The notes below the pieces were generated by a model, which was not told the DNA's origin, searched no databases, and was given only the letters and a program-made list of their open reading frames with translations. Positions 43,585 through 51,646 of a stretch of 64,000 nt of DNA are shown in pieces. Source of the stretch: Streptomyces sp. AC558_RSS880 (GTDB taxonomy: Bacteria; Actinomycetota; Actinomycetes; Streptomycetales; Streptomycetaceae); contig NZ_JAGMUJ010000023.1 of the NCBI RefSeq assembly GCF_019049255.1, positions 1-64,000 of the forward strand, written 5' to 3'. The first letter of the stretch is position 1; each line of letters begins with the position of its first letter. The position numbers were made by a program, and so were the translations under genes.

Positions 43585-45084
43585 GTGAGCACCGAGAACG
43601 AGGGCACCGCGGTACCCCCGGCCCCGTCCGCACCGCCGCCCGCGCCGGTGGATGCTCCCGCTGCTTCGGCGTACCAGGGGCACCCGGTCCCGGGAGCGGC
43701 TCCGGATCCGGCCCCGTCCGCACCGCCGCAGGCACCCGCACAGAACGCGGACCAGGGATACGGCTCCGGCCCCCAGGGCCCGATGGGCGAGACCGGCTGG
43801 GGCCCGCACGGCGCCCACGGAGGCCAGGACCCCACTGCCTCCCCCTCCGCCCCCGACGCCTCCTGGCCCCCGCCCCCTCCGCCGTCCACCCCGTCGTACG
43901 GCGACGGCGGTGCCGGGCACGGTTCGGGCGGCTGGGGCTCCCCCTCCCCGCAGCCGGCGCCGAAGAGCGGCGGCGGGCGCGGCCGTATGCTCGCCGCGGT
44001 CCTGGTGGCCGCGCTGGTCGCGGGCGGCGCGGGCGGCGGTCTCGGCTACACGCTGGCCAAGGAGAACGACAGCAACGGCTCGACGACCGTCTCGGCGTCC
44101 ACCAGCGGCGGCAACGTGAAGCGCGACCCGGGCACGGTCGCCGCCGTGGCCGCCAAGGCGCTGCCGAGCACGGTCACCATCGAGGCCGAGAGCAGCAGCG
44201 GCGAGGGCGGCACCGGCACCGGCTTCGTCTTCGACAAGCAGGGCCACATCGTCACCAACAACCACGTCGTGGCGGAGGCCGTCGACGGTGGCAAGGTGAC
44301 GGCGACCTTCCCGAACGGCAAGAAGTACGACGCCGAGGTGGTCGGCCACGCGCAGGGCTACGACGTCGCGGTCATCAAGCTGAACAGCGCTCCCTCGGAC
44401 CTGAACCCCCTTCCCCTGGGCAACTCCGACGAGGTGGCCGTCGGTGACTCGACCATCGCCATCGGCGCGCCCTTCGGCCTGTCCAACACGGTGACCACGG
44501 GCATCATCAGCGCGAAGAACCGCCCGGTGGCCTCCAGCGACGGCAGCGGCAGCCAGGCCTCCTACATGAGCGCCCTGCAGACCGACGCGTCCATCAACCC
44601 GGGCAACTCCGGCGGCCCGCTGCTCGACGCGCAGGGCAACGTGATCGGCATCAACTCCGCGATCCAGTCCACCAGCAACGGCGGCTTCGGCACGGGACAG
44701 GCCGGCTCGATCGGCCTGGGCTTCGCCATCCCGATCAACCAGGCCAAGTACGTCGCCCAGGAACTGATCAAGACGGGCAAGCCGGTGTACGCCAAGATCG
44801 GCGCGTCGGTCTCCCTGGAGGACGCCACGGGCGGCGCGAAGATCACCGAGCAGGGTGCGGGCGGCTCCGAGCCCGTCGACCCCGGCGGCCCCGCCGACAA
44901 GGCCGGCCTGCAGCCCGGCGACGTCATCACCAAGCTCGACGACCGGGTCATCGACTCCGGCCCCACCCTGATCGGCGAGATCTGGACCCACAAGCCGGGC
45001 GACGAGGTCACGATCACCTACGAGCGCGACGGCAAGGAGCGCACCACGGAACTCACCCTGGGCTCCCGCGTGGGCGACAGCTGA
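43585..45084 (+). CDS. htrA: HtrA/DegP-type membrane-bound serine protease
   Basis: A 499-residue quality-control protease. Residues ~1-130 are a Pro/Gly-rich cytoplasmic region. A transmembrane helix lies near ~140-160 (LAAVLVAALVAGGAGG). The trypsin-like domain has TNNHVV (His), YDVAVIKL (Asp) and NPGNSGGP (Ser). A C-terminal PDZ domain contains AGLQPGDVITKLDDRVI. It degrades misfolded exported proteins outside the membrane. GAGGAGAGAAGCT before GTG 43585 is the ribosome site. In S. coelicolor/S. lividans this locus matches an HtrA gene controlled by secretion stress (CssRS); I see no verified CssR box. Confidence 0.94.
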   Translation: MSTENEGTAVPPAPSAPPPAPVDAPAASAYQGHPVPGAAPDPAPSAPPQAPAQNADQGYGSGPQGPMGETGWGPHGAHGGQDPTASPSAPDASWPPPPPPSTPSYGDGGAGHGSGGWGSPSPQPAPKSGGGRGRMLAAVLVAALVAGGAGGGLGYTLAKENDSNGSTTVSASTSGGNVKRDPGTVAAVAAKALPSTVTIEAESSSGEGGTGTGFVFDKQGHIVTNNHVVAEAVDGGKVTATFPNGKKYDAEVVGHAQGYDVAVIKLNSAPSDLNPLPLGNSDEVAVGDSTIAIGAPFGLSNTVTTGIISAKNRPVASSDGSGSQASYMSALQTDASINPGNSGGPLLDAQGNVIGINSAIQSTSNGGFGTGQAGSIGLGFAIPINQAKYVAQELIKTGKPVYAKIGASVSLEDATGGAKITEQGAGGSEPVDPGGPADKAGLQPGDVITKLDDRVIDSGPTLIGEIWTHKPGDEVTITYERDGKERTTELTLGSRVGDS

Positions 45085-45148
45085 CCTCACTCCCGGACCC
45101 CGGAACCGTTACCCTTGTCCCCGCGCCGCCGATCACCGGCAGGCGCGG

Positions 45149-45235
45149 GGAGGCGTGCCCGAGCGGCCGAAGGGAACGGTCTTGAAAACCGTCGTGGCAG
45201 CGATGTCACCGTGGGTTCAAATCCCACCGCCTCCG
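45149..45235 (+). tRNA. tRNA-Ser (anticodon UGA)
   Basis: An 87-base cloverleaf with a GGAGGCG/CGCCTCC acceptor stem, a long variable arm typical of serine tRNA, T-loop GGTTCAAATCC, and anticodon TGA at 45183-45185 in loop CTTGAAA. It is intact. Its 3' 52 bp are duplicated at 46841-46892, indicating integration of a mobile element at this tRNA. Confidence 0.96.
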
Positions 45236-45238
45236 CGC
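45187..45238 (+). repeat. att direct repeat, left copy (3' end of tRNA-Ser)
   Basis: The 52 bp from AACCGTCGTGG to CCTCCGCGC are repeated at 46841-46892 with only three mismatches. Its position at the 3' end of the tRNA is standard for attachment sites of tyrosine-recombinase elements. Confidence 0.88.
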
Positions 45239-45252
45239 GACGAGCAGTGAGA

Positions 45253-45287
45253 ACGGCCCCTGACCTGGGTAGTTGGTCGGGGGCCGT
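45253..45287 (+). terminator. Hairpin downstream of tRNA-Ser
   Basis: ACGGCCCCTGACC pairs with GGTCGGGGGCCGT (one G-T pair) around a 9-base loop. It should end the tRNA-Ser transcript. Confidence 0.8.
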
Positions 45288-45943
45288 CGGCGTGTTCACG
45301 TTCCGCGATTGCCCGGTGGTCCCCGGGGCTTCCCACTCGACCGGGCACGAGAGGGGCACGTTTGCGTCGGGCTAGCCGCAGCGCAGGGCCACTGTCAGAG
45401 TCTCTTGCTAGCTTGCTCATCAGAAGCCGGTCAGAGAACCCTTGAGGTCCGCGGTTAAGGGGGGTGGGCACAAAGGTCCCCGGGTTCGCCTCGGGACTGT
45501 GAGCTTAAGGCCGTGGCATCCACCCCCCTCTTCGGCCTTGCACGCAGCCTCGACCCACCACCGTCCCCAGCTCCCATCCCGTCCGCCGTCGACCCACACA
45601 CCGTGGAGCGGGCGTGGTTCAGGGCGTCCAGGTGGAGCGCGCCACTGTACGAACGACCTGGACGCCAGGGGCCGCGTCTGCTCGGCTCTGCCTGGGTCGG
45701 CGAGCCCGCGGTCGGCGACGGCGCCCCCTCCATCCCGGTGCCGGCCGATCCCCTGCCGGAGGCATTGCCTTGACCGTCACCGCGCTATGCGGGCTCTACC
45801 CTCGGGCCGTTGCTTCGCTGCGGACCCATGGGCCGGCCCCGGTGCCGAAGGCGCAGAGGGGCCGAGCCCAAGGGGCCAGCCCGCGCCTCGCGCGGGCCCT
45901 TGATGAGGTAGAGAAACCTGTAACAGCTCTCGCTCTTACCCGG

Positions 45944-46610
45944 TCAAGCCGAAGGCGCGTCAGTGGTCAGGAGTCGGCTCGTGAATCCGGCTTGGTACAG
46001 GCGCTCGTACGCCTCAGCCACGTCGGCGGGTACCGGTTGGCTGATCATGAATCCCTGCTCGGGGTAGATCATCAGTCGCTGAAGCGCACCGACCAGCATG
46101 TCGATCACCAGGCGGGCGTCGCCGATGGAGTCGACGTACTCATCGAGCGTCATCGGAGTGGAAGCGCTGACGATCTCGACTTCGGGCCAGAGCTTGCGTG
46201 CGGTGGCATACGCTCGCCGCTCCTCGTAGGGCTTGCTGATCAGGAGCACCGAGGACACCTCGATGCCGGCCTCTTCCAACACCTCGCGTGAGAAGCGGAT
46301 GTTCTCGCCCGTGTTGCGGGCGCGTGGCTCCACGAGAACGGCCGTGCTGGGGACACCAAGCTCTAGTGCCCGTTCTTGGTAGTGGACGGCTTCACCGCGG
46401 GGCATGCGTTCCCGTGTCGTGGGGCTGGTGGCGCCGGTGAACAGGAGCAGGGGGGGCCATGCCGCGCTTGTACAGGTCCACTGCGGTGTCGGCCACGCCC
46501 AGGTCGTGGCTGCCAAGTCCGATGGCGACCGAGCACGGCCGGGGTGAGTGGCCCATCTGGTGGTAGTCCCACACGCGCCGGGCGTCTGCCCAATCTTGTG
46601 TCGAGATCAC
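45944..46610 (-). pseudogene. YdcF/DUF218-like gene with frameshift at a G7 run
   Basis: Two frames together give a YdcF-type protein. The upstream frame runs from GTG 46610 (ISTQDWADARRVWDYHQMG) through IGLGSHDLGVADTAVDLYKRGMA. The downstream frame continues LLLFTGATSPTTRE to the stop at 45944 (VEPRARNTGENI, LLISKPYEERRA). They join near a run of seven Gs at 46450-46456, so one base is gained or lost. This may be a true inactivation or a sequencing error. The start overlaps the GntR stop as GTGA, so the two were an operon. Confidence 0.8.
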
Positions 46611-46825
46611 TGCTGACCTTCCCTGTCCTTCGCCGAGTCGGGCACCTTGAAGTCGTACTCCCACGCGAAGCGCGATGCCGCGTGTACCCCGATGGCGAAC
46701 TCCACGACGGTGCCGTCGGCGGTGTAGGTCGTCCGGTGCAGCTCGACGACCGGTTCGCCCGGCGGTAGCTGGAGCTGCTTCACCTCGTCCGGGGTGGCGG
46801 CACGGGCGAACAGTCGCTCCCTCAT
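46607..46825 (-). pseudogene. Truncated GntR-family regulator (UTRA domain only)
   Basis: About 72 residues correspond to the end of a UTRA effector domain (EVKQLQLPPGEPVVELHRTTYTADGTVVEFA). The N-terminal wHTH is missing because the right att repeat (46841-46892) cuts the frame. KorSA-like GntR regulators with this tail occur in actinobacterial integrative elements, which is consistent with the origin proposed for the scar. Its stop codon overlaps the YdcF-like start. Confidence 0.75.
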
Positions 46826-46840
46826 GTGATCGATCTCGTG

Positions 46841-46892
46841 AACCGTCGTGGCAGCGATGTCGCCGTGGGTTCGGATCCCACCGCCTCCGCGC
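46841..46892 (+). repeat. att direct repeat, right copy
   Basis: A 52-bp near-copy of the tRNA-Ser 3' end (three mismatches: A/G near 46862 and AA/GG in the T-loop). It is not a complete tRNA. The changes in the T-loop would spoil tRNA function, so this copy is no longer under selection. Confidence 0.88.
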
Positions 46893-46910
46893 AGGTCGTA
46901 GACGTCGCAG

Positions 46911-46951
46911 GGCGGAAGGGGCGCTCCTCGTGGAGGGGCGCCCCTTCCGCC
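46911..46951. terminator. Perfect 14-bp-stem terminator
   Basis: GGCGGAAGGGGCGC pairs exactly with GCGCCCCTTCCGCC. It lies 19 bp after the right att copy and 46 bp beyond the stop of the next minus-strand gene. It may have been the original terminator of tRNA-Ser before insertion and now serves the hypothetical gene. Confidence 0.85.
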
Positions 46952-46996
46952 GTTCTCCGCGGCGTGACGCGGTCTGTCGTACGGGCCGTCCGCGGG

Positions 46997-48262
46997 TCAG
47001 GAGCGTTCGCGTGCGGCCGGGTTGTTCAGGCAGAGGGCGATGTTGCGGACCGCGGCGGTGAGTTCCTCGATCACCCGGGCCGCCTGTTCGGCGTTGTGGA
47101 AGGACGGGCCACCCGCCAGCGCCAGGTCCAGTTCCTGCGCGGACCGGAGGGCCGGTTCGAGGCCCTCGGCGGAAGGGGAGGCGGGCGCGGACGCCTCGGC
47201 CGCGGCGGCGGGCGCGCTCGTACCGGTCGCGGGAAGAGGTTCCGGCACCGTCGGGTCCGTCGCGGGTGTGCTGGAGAGCGCGGGTGCCGGCTCGGGCACG
47301 GCCGGTGGTGCCGACGGACCGGGCGGCGGAGTGGCGGTCCCCGGATCCCCCCGGCGTCCGTCGAACGGGGCGGGGAGGATGCCGAAGTCACCGGTCACGG
47401 AGGCGCATTCCTCCTCTCCCGGACGCGACGGCACGGTCGGCACGGCAGGCACGGGACGCGGGTCCTGGGAGGTCCGCCGGTCGTGCGGGGGGACGTCCGG
47501 CGCATGGCGCGTCCGGGGGAGCACGAAGTGCTCGAAGCCCGGGAACGAGGGGGTGGCGGAGTGCGTGGAGGAGCGCGGGCTGTACTCGGCCTGCCACTGC
47601 ATGCGGTAGCGGTCGACCTGGTCGGCGCAGGCGGTGCGGGCGTGGAAGACGGCCGTGTCCTCCCCCAGGTCCGGGTACCAGAGGTTCGGGCCCGGGAAGC
47701 GCACGGTCCGCACCCGCGGCCTGATCGGCTCGGCGCACCCCATGCAGCAGCCCTCCGGCACCATGAGCGGGATGCCACCGTCCTGCTCCGGCCAGCGGGG
47801 GCCGCCCTCCCAGCGGTACTCCCCGTGGTGGCAGGGCGGCAGCTCGCCGCAGGCGCGGCAGACGGCATAGTGCTCGGGGAGGACCCGCCAGTCGTGGCTG
47901 GCGGGGGCGCACCAGTGCTTCGGCGTGGAACGGGGCAGGTTCTCGTTGCGCAGCACCAGCACCACCGGGCGCTTGTAGAACTCGGACCGCTCGGGGGCCG
48001 GTTTGACCGCCTGGTTGTTGGCCCGCCGCAGTTCGTTGGCGTGCCACCACAGTTCCACGTGGTCGCGCCACGCCTTCTCATAGGAGTCCGGCCACCAGTC
48101 GTTCGGGTAGCCGTTGATCTCCAGGATTCGCCACCCCTGCCGGTCCAGTACCACGATGGAGCCGGCCCGCAGCCGCATGTGCGTTCCGTTGTCCCCCTCG
48201 TCCGGCCAGTCGTGACGGCCGATACGAGTGGGCTGGTCTGGGAGCCACCTGCGAACCTGCAT
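46997..48262 (-). CDS. Hypothetical cysteine-rich protein
   Basis: A 421-residue protein without known family. The N-terminal 120 residues include LEINGYPNDWWPDSYEKAWRDHVELWWHANELRRA. The middle has clustered CxxC-type pairs (CRACGELPPCHH, EGCCMGC) that could bind zinc. The C-terminal ~170 residues are Ala/Pro-rich and apparently disordered, ending with a short helix. GAGGAG seven bases before ATG 48262 supports the start. A promoter and an operator-like palindrome sit just upstream. Function unknown. It is the first intact gene beyond the tRNA-Ser scar. Confidence 0.78.
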   Translation of the reverse strand: MQVRRWLPDQPTRIGRHDWPDEGDNGTHMRLRAGSIVVLDRQGWRILEINGYPNDWWPDSYEKAWRDHVELWWHANELRRANNQAVKPAPERSEFYKRPVVLVLRNENLPRSTPKHWCAPASHDWRVLPEHYAVCRACGELPPCHHGEYRWEGGPRWPEQDGGIPLMVPEGCCMGCAEPIRPRVRTVRFPGPNLWYPDLGEDTAVFHARTACADQVDRYRMQWQAEYSPRSSTHSATPSFPGFEHFVLPRTRHAPDVPPHDRRTSQDPRPVPAVPTVPSRPGEEECASVTGDFGILPAPFDGRRGDPGTATPPPGPSAPPAVPEPAPALSSTPATDPTVPEPLPATGTSAPAAAAEASAPASPSAEGLEPALRSAQELDLALAGGPSFHNAEQAARVIEELTAAVRNIALCLNNPAARERS

Positions 48263-48279
48263 GTCATGCTCCTCGGCAA

Positions 48280-48297
48280 TGAAACTTCATAGTTTCA
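48280..48297. promoter_or_regulatory. Operator-like palindrome over a promoter
   Basis: TGAAACT-TCAT-AGTTTCA is a perfect 7-bp inverted repeat with a 4-bp spacer. On the minus strand it overlaps a -10 (TATGAA, 48286-48291) spaced 17 bp from a -35 (TTGCTC, 48309-48314). The start codon is about 18 bp downstream. A repressor bound here would block the promoter of the cysteine-rich hypothetical gene. Confidence 0.7.
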
Positions 48298-48621
48298 ACT
48301 GGGGCAGTGAGCAACATTCTGGACAATCAGGGCGTTTGGGGTGCTGTAGACACGCGCACGCTGCTGACAGCAGATGATCGAAAGTGCCTTCCGCGGCACC
48401 GTTTTCTTTCGCGCAATCCCCTGTCACCAGGCTTTTTCGCATCTGGAGCGGCCACCGCACCCGGTTCCCGCGGAGCTCGGGACAGCGGCTTCGTACCCCC
48501 GCGACGGGATCCGACACTCACCCGTACGTGTGATGACGCTCGGGATGCCGCCACTCCGTACGTGTGCATCACCTCGCGAGGCCGTCACCTCGCGCGCCCG
48601 GGGTGGTCCGGACGGCAGCCC

Positions 48622-49053
48622 TCAGAGCTCTTCGTCCTCGGCCAGCCGTTCCCAGGGCAGGTCCCGCAGCGAGGGCTCCGCGTCGCAGCCGGACGGTACG
48701 TGCGGGGAGGGCTGGAACCAGACGACGGTGAGGCGGGAGCGGTACAGGGAGCGGTCCCGGGCCGGGTCGAGCGCCTCGGACCGGAAGCTGCCGACGCATG
48801 TCACCGCGGGCAGCACCTCCACGGGGCCGAAGGCACCCGCGTACTGGTCGGGGTACTCGCGCGGGGGCGGGACCAGGTGGACCGGAGCGCCGGGGAAGGC
48901 GCGCTCGGCGGACCGGAGCAGCCAGTCGATCTTCCGGTCGTTGAGGGGCTTGCACGGATAGCCCTCGAGCAGCCCGCCGTACGTCGACGACATCCGCAGC
49001 TCGGAGAGGGCGACCGAACGGCCGGAATCGAGGAGGACATGGGCGAGTGACAT
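48622..49053 (-). CDS. Hypothetical protein
   Basis: A 143-residue mixed alpha/beta protein. It contains SLAHVLLDSGRSVALSELRMSSTYGGLLEGYPCKPLNDRKIDWLL and later VEVLPAVTCVGSF; it resembles uncharacterised Streptomyces proteins. No catalytic motif, signal or membrane helix is seen. ATG 49053 has GAGTGA-type context and the longer frame has no better start. It shares direction with the prim-pol gene 79 bp upstream, so they may be cotranscribed. Confidence 0.75.
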   Translation of the reverse strand: MSLAHVLLDSGRSVALSELRMSSTYGGLLEGYPCKPLNDRKIDWLLRSAERAFPGAPVHLVPPPREYPDQYAGAFGPVEVLPAVTCVGSFRSEALDPARDRSLYRSRLTVVWFQPSPHVPSGCDAEPSLRDLPWERLAEDEEL

Positions 49054-49132
49054 GGTCGGCACTTTAGGGCGGTGGTGCATCGAGGTCTTTCGGTTTTCGT
49101 GGGGGAGGGGGCGCGGGCGACGGGTGGGGTGG

Positions 49133-50005
49133 TCAGGGCCGGTGCCCCGTCATCCGCGCCGCCGACGCGATCGTCGCGCGGGCTTCGCGTTCGGACAGGC
49201 CGGTGGTGAGGGCCGCGCCGACCAGGGGGTCCACCAGGGCCGGGCCGATTCCGTCCTCGTAGGCACGGCAGGCCGCCCAGAACAGGCGGGTGTTGCGCTG
49301 GCCCTCGTGCGCCGCGAGCACGAACTGGACGAGCCCCTGACCGTGCCCGCCGGCCGACGGGGGCGTCGGGTGGTGCGCGCGGGGCGGCGGGAGGAGCAGG
49401 CGCAGGAGGGCGGGCGGACAGGCCGCCGGGGCCAGGCGCGCGGTGCCCGGAGCGGTGGTGTACGGGCCGTGGTCGGTGCGGGAACCGGGGCCGACGAGAT
49501 AACCGCCGGCGCCCCGGATGTCGATGCCGGGGGCCAGGCGGCCCGCGGAGTTGGGGACGACGACGTCCGGCGGGCCGCTCAGCCACAGGTGGCGGCCGCC
49601 GCTCGGGGTCAGGACGATCACCGTGGCGGGGATCGTGAACAGATGGCGACGGGCCAGTTCGCGCAGGGCGGTGAACGGGTCCGTACCGGTCTTGGTGTCC
49701 AGGTCGACGCCGATGAGGTGGTGCGGGGGCAGTCCGCAGGCGATGCCGTAACCGGTGGCGCGGGGCGCGGCGGCGAACAGTTCGCGGATGCGGGCGGGGT
49801 CGGTGGAGGCGTCGTGGACACCGTGGCCGAAACGGCCGCACTCGCCGCGGCAGGGCGGACCCGCCGGCTCCGGGGTGTCGCGGTGCGGGGAGCGCAGGGC
49901 CGGGAGTTTCGTCCGGGACAGGGGGATGACGGCCAGTCCGCGTTCGGCGGCTGACAGGGCGTGCGCGAGGGCCAGCGTCGTGGCCTGCCGGTCGGTGGTG
50001 GCCAT
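49133..50005 (-). CDS. Primase/polymerase (prim-pol) domain protein
   Basis: A 290-residue archaeo-eukaryotic primase-like protein. Signatures: LIGVDLDTK (the hhhDhD metal motif), TPSGGRHLWL (sGGxH motif), and GIDIRGAGGYLVGPGS. An N-terminal CRGECGRFGHG may bind zinc. The C-terminal ~80 residues contain LSEREARATIASAARM, a PriCT-like helical tail. Bifunctional prim-pol proteins of this type are frequent in plasmids and integrative elements and also present in Streptomyces core genomes. ATG 50005 is the best start. No helicase gene is adjacent, so its role is unclear. All catalytic motifs look intact. Confidence 0.85.
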   Translation of the reverse strand: MATTDRQATTLALAHALSAAERGLAVIPLSRTKLPALRSPHRDTPEPAGPPCRGECGRFGHGVHDASTDPARIRELFAAAPRATGYGIACGLPPHHLIGVDLDTKTGTDPFTALRELARRHLFTIPATVIVLTPSGGRHLWLSGPPDVVVPNSAGRLAPGIDIRGAGGYLVGPGSRTDHGPYTTAPGTARLAPAACPPALLRLLLPPPRAHHPTPPSAGGHGQGLVQFVLAAHEGQRNTRLFWAACRAYEDGIGPALVDPLVGAALTTGLSEREARATIASAARMTGHRP

Positions 50006-50361
50006 GCCTCCATGCTCGTACACATGTTCGAAGAAGGGAAGGGGGTGGGGTGCGGCGCGCCGGGGCGGGGGCGTCGGCGGGAGAAGTGGCGGAACGCTTC
50101 GTCCCTTGCGGGGAGCAGGGCGGGGCGCCCCTCCCGGAAGCGGGTGGGATTCAAGGGGCGCACTGGGGTTTATCGCCTTGTCGTCACGCTTGCGTGCGAA
50201 TGGTGGCGTCCGGGGTGGTTCGCCGGGGATTCCCTGGGCAACCCTGATCTCGCGACGTCGTGCACAGCACCGGGGCGGGGGGCCAACTTCCCTGGTGGCA
50301 GCCGTACTTCACGCGCACACGGTCCTGAGCCGGTGCGTCCTTGTTCTGGAGGGAACACAAC

Positions 50362-50685
50362 ATGGCAAGCATCCGTACCGCCCGCGTCATCGCCGCGGTC
50401 TCCGCCCTTCCGCTCGCGGCCGCCCTCTTCACCGGCGTCGCGGCGGCGGACAGCGGCGCCCTCGCGGACGACGGAGCGAACGCGACGGCCACGAGCTCCG
50501 AGGTCGACGCCCTCGGCAGCGGTGTCGGCGGCGACAACTTCGGCAACTCGGCCACCTCGCAGCAGCAGGCCACCGGATCCGGCGCCACGAACCAGAACAA
50601 CACCGCCCAGGTCAACGGTTCCGCCTTCACGGCCGTCAACCAGGGCAACGACAACGTGGCCGTCAGCTTCAGCCCGCTGTGGTGA
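50362..50685 (+). CDS. nepA: Small secreted Gly/Ser/Asn-rich protein (NepA-like)
   Basis: A 107-residue exported protein with signal peptide (MASIRTARVIAAVSALPLAAALFTGVAAA). The mature part has no cysteines and is Gly/Ser/Asn/Gln-rich (GVGGDNFGNSATSQQQATGSGATNQNN), ending NVAVSFSPLW. Gene order (next to a SigE-family sigma factor, then acyl-CoA ligase and the MFS/TetR pair) matches the SCO4002-SCO4008 region, where SCO4002 is NepA, a spore-wall protein involved in dormancy. I assign nepA from that match. GGAGGG precedes ATG 50362. It is divergent from the prim-pol gene. Confidence 0.72.
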   Translation: MASIRTARVIAAVSALPLAAALFTGVAAADSGALADDGANATATSSEVDALGSGVGGDNFGNSATSQQQATGSGATNQNNTAQVNGSAFTAVNQGNDNVAVSFSPLW

Positions 50686-50954
50686 GGCCGGCGTCCTGAC
50701 CGTGGGGGTGTGCTTCGTGGGGTGCAAGGCGTCCGGGCGGCGGTGCTTCGGTACCGCCGCTCAGGCGTGCCCGGGACGCGGACGTCGACGGCCCGGGTGC
50801 TCCGGGTCCTTCTCGGGGGCCGACCCGTAGTACCCCTCATCCGCCCGTCCACCTTCAGGAGGTGCAGTCGGCCGCACCCCTACAACCTGAGGGGGACGTG
50901 CCTTCGGGACCTGCGGGCGATCCGCGGGACCGGCCCCGCTCATAGCGTTGAGCC

Positions 50955-51521
50955 ATGACCACACCCGTCTGCACAAGGGCTTCGGAAGCCGCCTCTCCGG
51001 CGACAGCGGCGCAGACCCTCCCGTACCCGTCGTTCTCGTCGTACATGAGGGCTCGCCAGCCGGTGCTCCTGCGTACCGCCCGGTCGCTGACCGGGAACCC
51101 GAGCGACGCGGAGGACCTGCTGCAGACCGCGCTCACCAAGACGTACGTCGCCTGGGAGCGCATAGAGGACCACCGGGCGCTCGACGGCTATGTGCGCAGG
51201 GCGCTGCTGAACACGCGCACCTCGCAGTGGCGCAAGCGCAAGGTCGACGAGTTCGCCTGTGACGAGCTGCCCGAGCCCGACCCGGTGCCCGGCGGTGACG
51301 ACCCGGCCGAGCACCAGGCGCTGCGCGACGCGATGTGGCGGGCGATCATGCGGCTGCCCGCGCGGCAGCGGGCGATGGTCGTGCTGCGGTACTACGAGGA
51401 CCTCAGCGAGGTCCAGACGGCCGAAGTGCTCGGCGTCTCGGTGGGCACGGTGAAGTCGGCCGTGTCGAGGGCGCTCGGCAAGCTCCGCGAGGACGCCGAA
51501 CTGGGGCTCGTCCGCAGCTGA
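50955..51521 (+). CDS. SigE-family ECF-type sigma factor
   Basis: A 188-residue group IV sigma factor. Region 2 (~28-90) includes NPSDAEDLLQTALTKTYVAWERI and VRRALLNT. Region 4 (~125-178) has LPARQRAMVVLRYYEDLSEVQTAEVLGVSVGTVKSAVSRALGKL with its helix-turn-helix. No adjacent anti-sigma gene is visible. TAGCGT (50943-50948) ends 6 bp before ATG 50955, so the mRNA may be leaderless; no ribosome site is seen. It is downstream of nepA on the same strand with a 270 bp gap. Confidence 0.9.
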   Translation: MTTPVCTRASEAASPATAAQTLPYPSFSSYMRARQPVLLRTARSLTGNPSDAEDLLQTALTKTYVAWERIEDHRALDGYVRRALLNTRTSQWRKRKVDEFACDELPEPDPVPGGDDPAEHQALRDAMWRAIMRLPARQRAMVVLRYYEDLSEVQTAEVLGVSVGTVKSAVSRALGKLREDAELGLVRS

Positions 51522-51646
51522 AGGGCACCGGGCCTCCGGCGCGGCGTGATCGATCATTCGCTCCCCTAGTGACATACCGCGCGGTATGTGCGCAGAATCA
51601 GCGCAACCCGTACCGCCGCGCAGGCAATGTCGCCCAGGAGGACGCC

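Larger units (their letters stand above)
45239..46840. mobile_element. Remnant of a tRNA-Ser-integrated element
   Basis: The DNA between the two 52-bp repeats is about 1.6 kb. It has lower gene quality than its surroundings and no integrase, excisionase, replication or transfer gene. Its recognisable content is the truncated GntR gene and the frameshifted YdcF-like gene. The left 700 bp (45288-45943) shows no gene, but contains an 11-bp inverted repeat GGCGTCCAGGT/ACCTGGACGCC (45623-45633, 45656-45666). I read it as the scar of an integrative element like the pSAM2/AICE class that has lost its machinery. Confidence 0.75.

Noticed and set aside
45239..45943. A hidden integrase gene in the tRNA-Ser scar
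   Set aside because: I looked in both strands for the R...H-x-x-R...Y signature and long homologous frames and found only short, unrelated frames.
46841..46892. The right 52-bp repeat as a second tRNA-Ser
   Set aside because: It has only the 3' half of a tRNA, with no D-arm or 5' acceptor strand.
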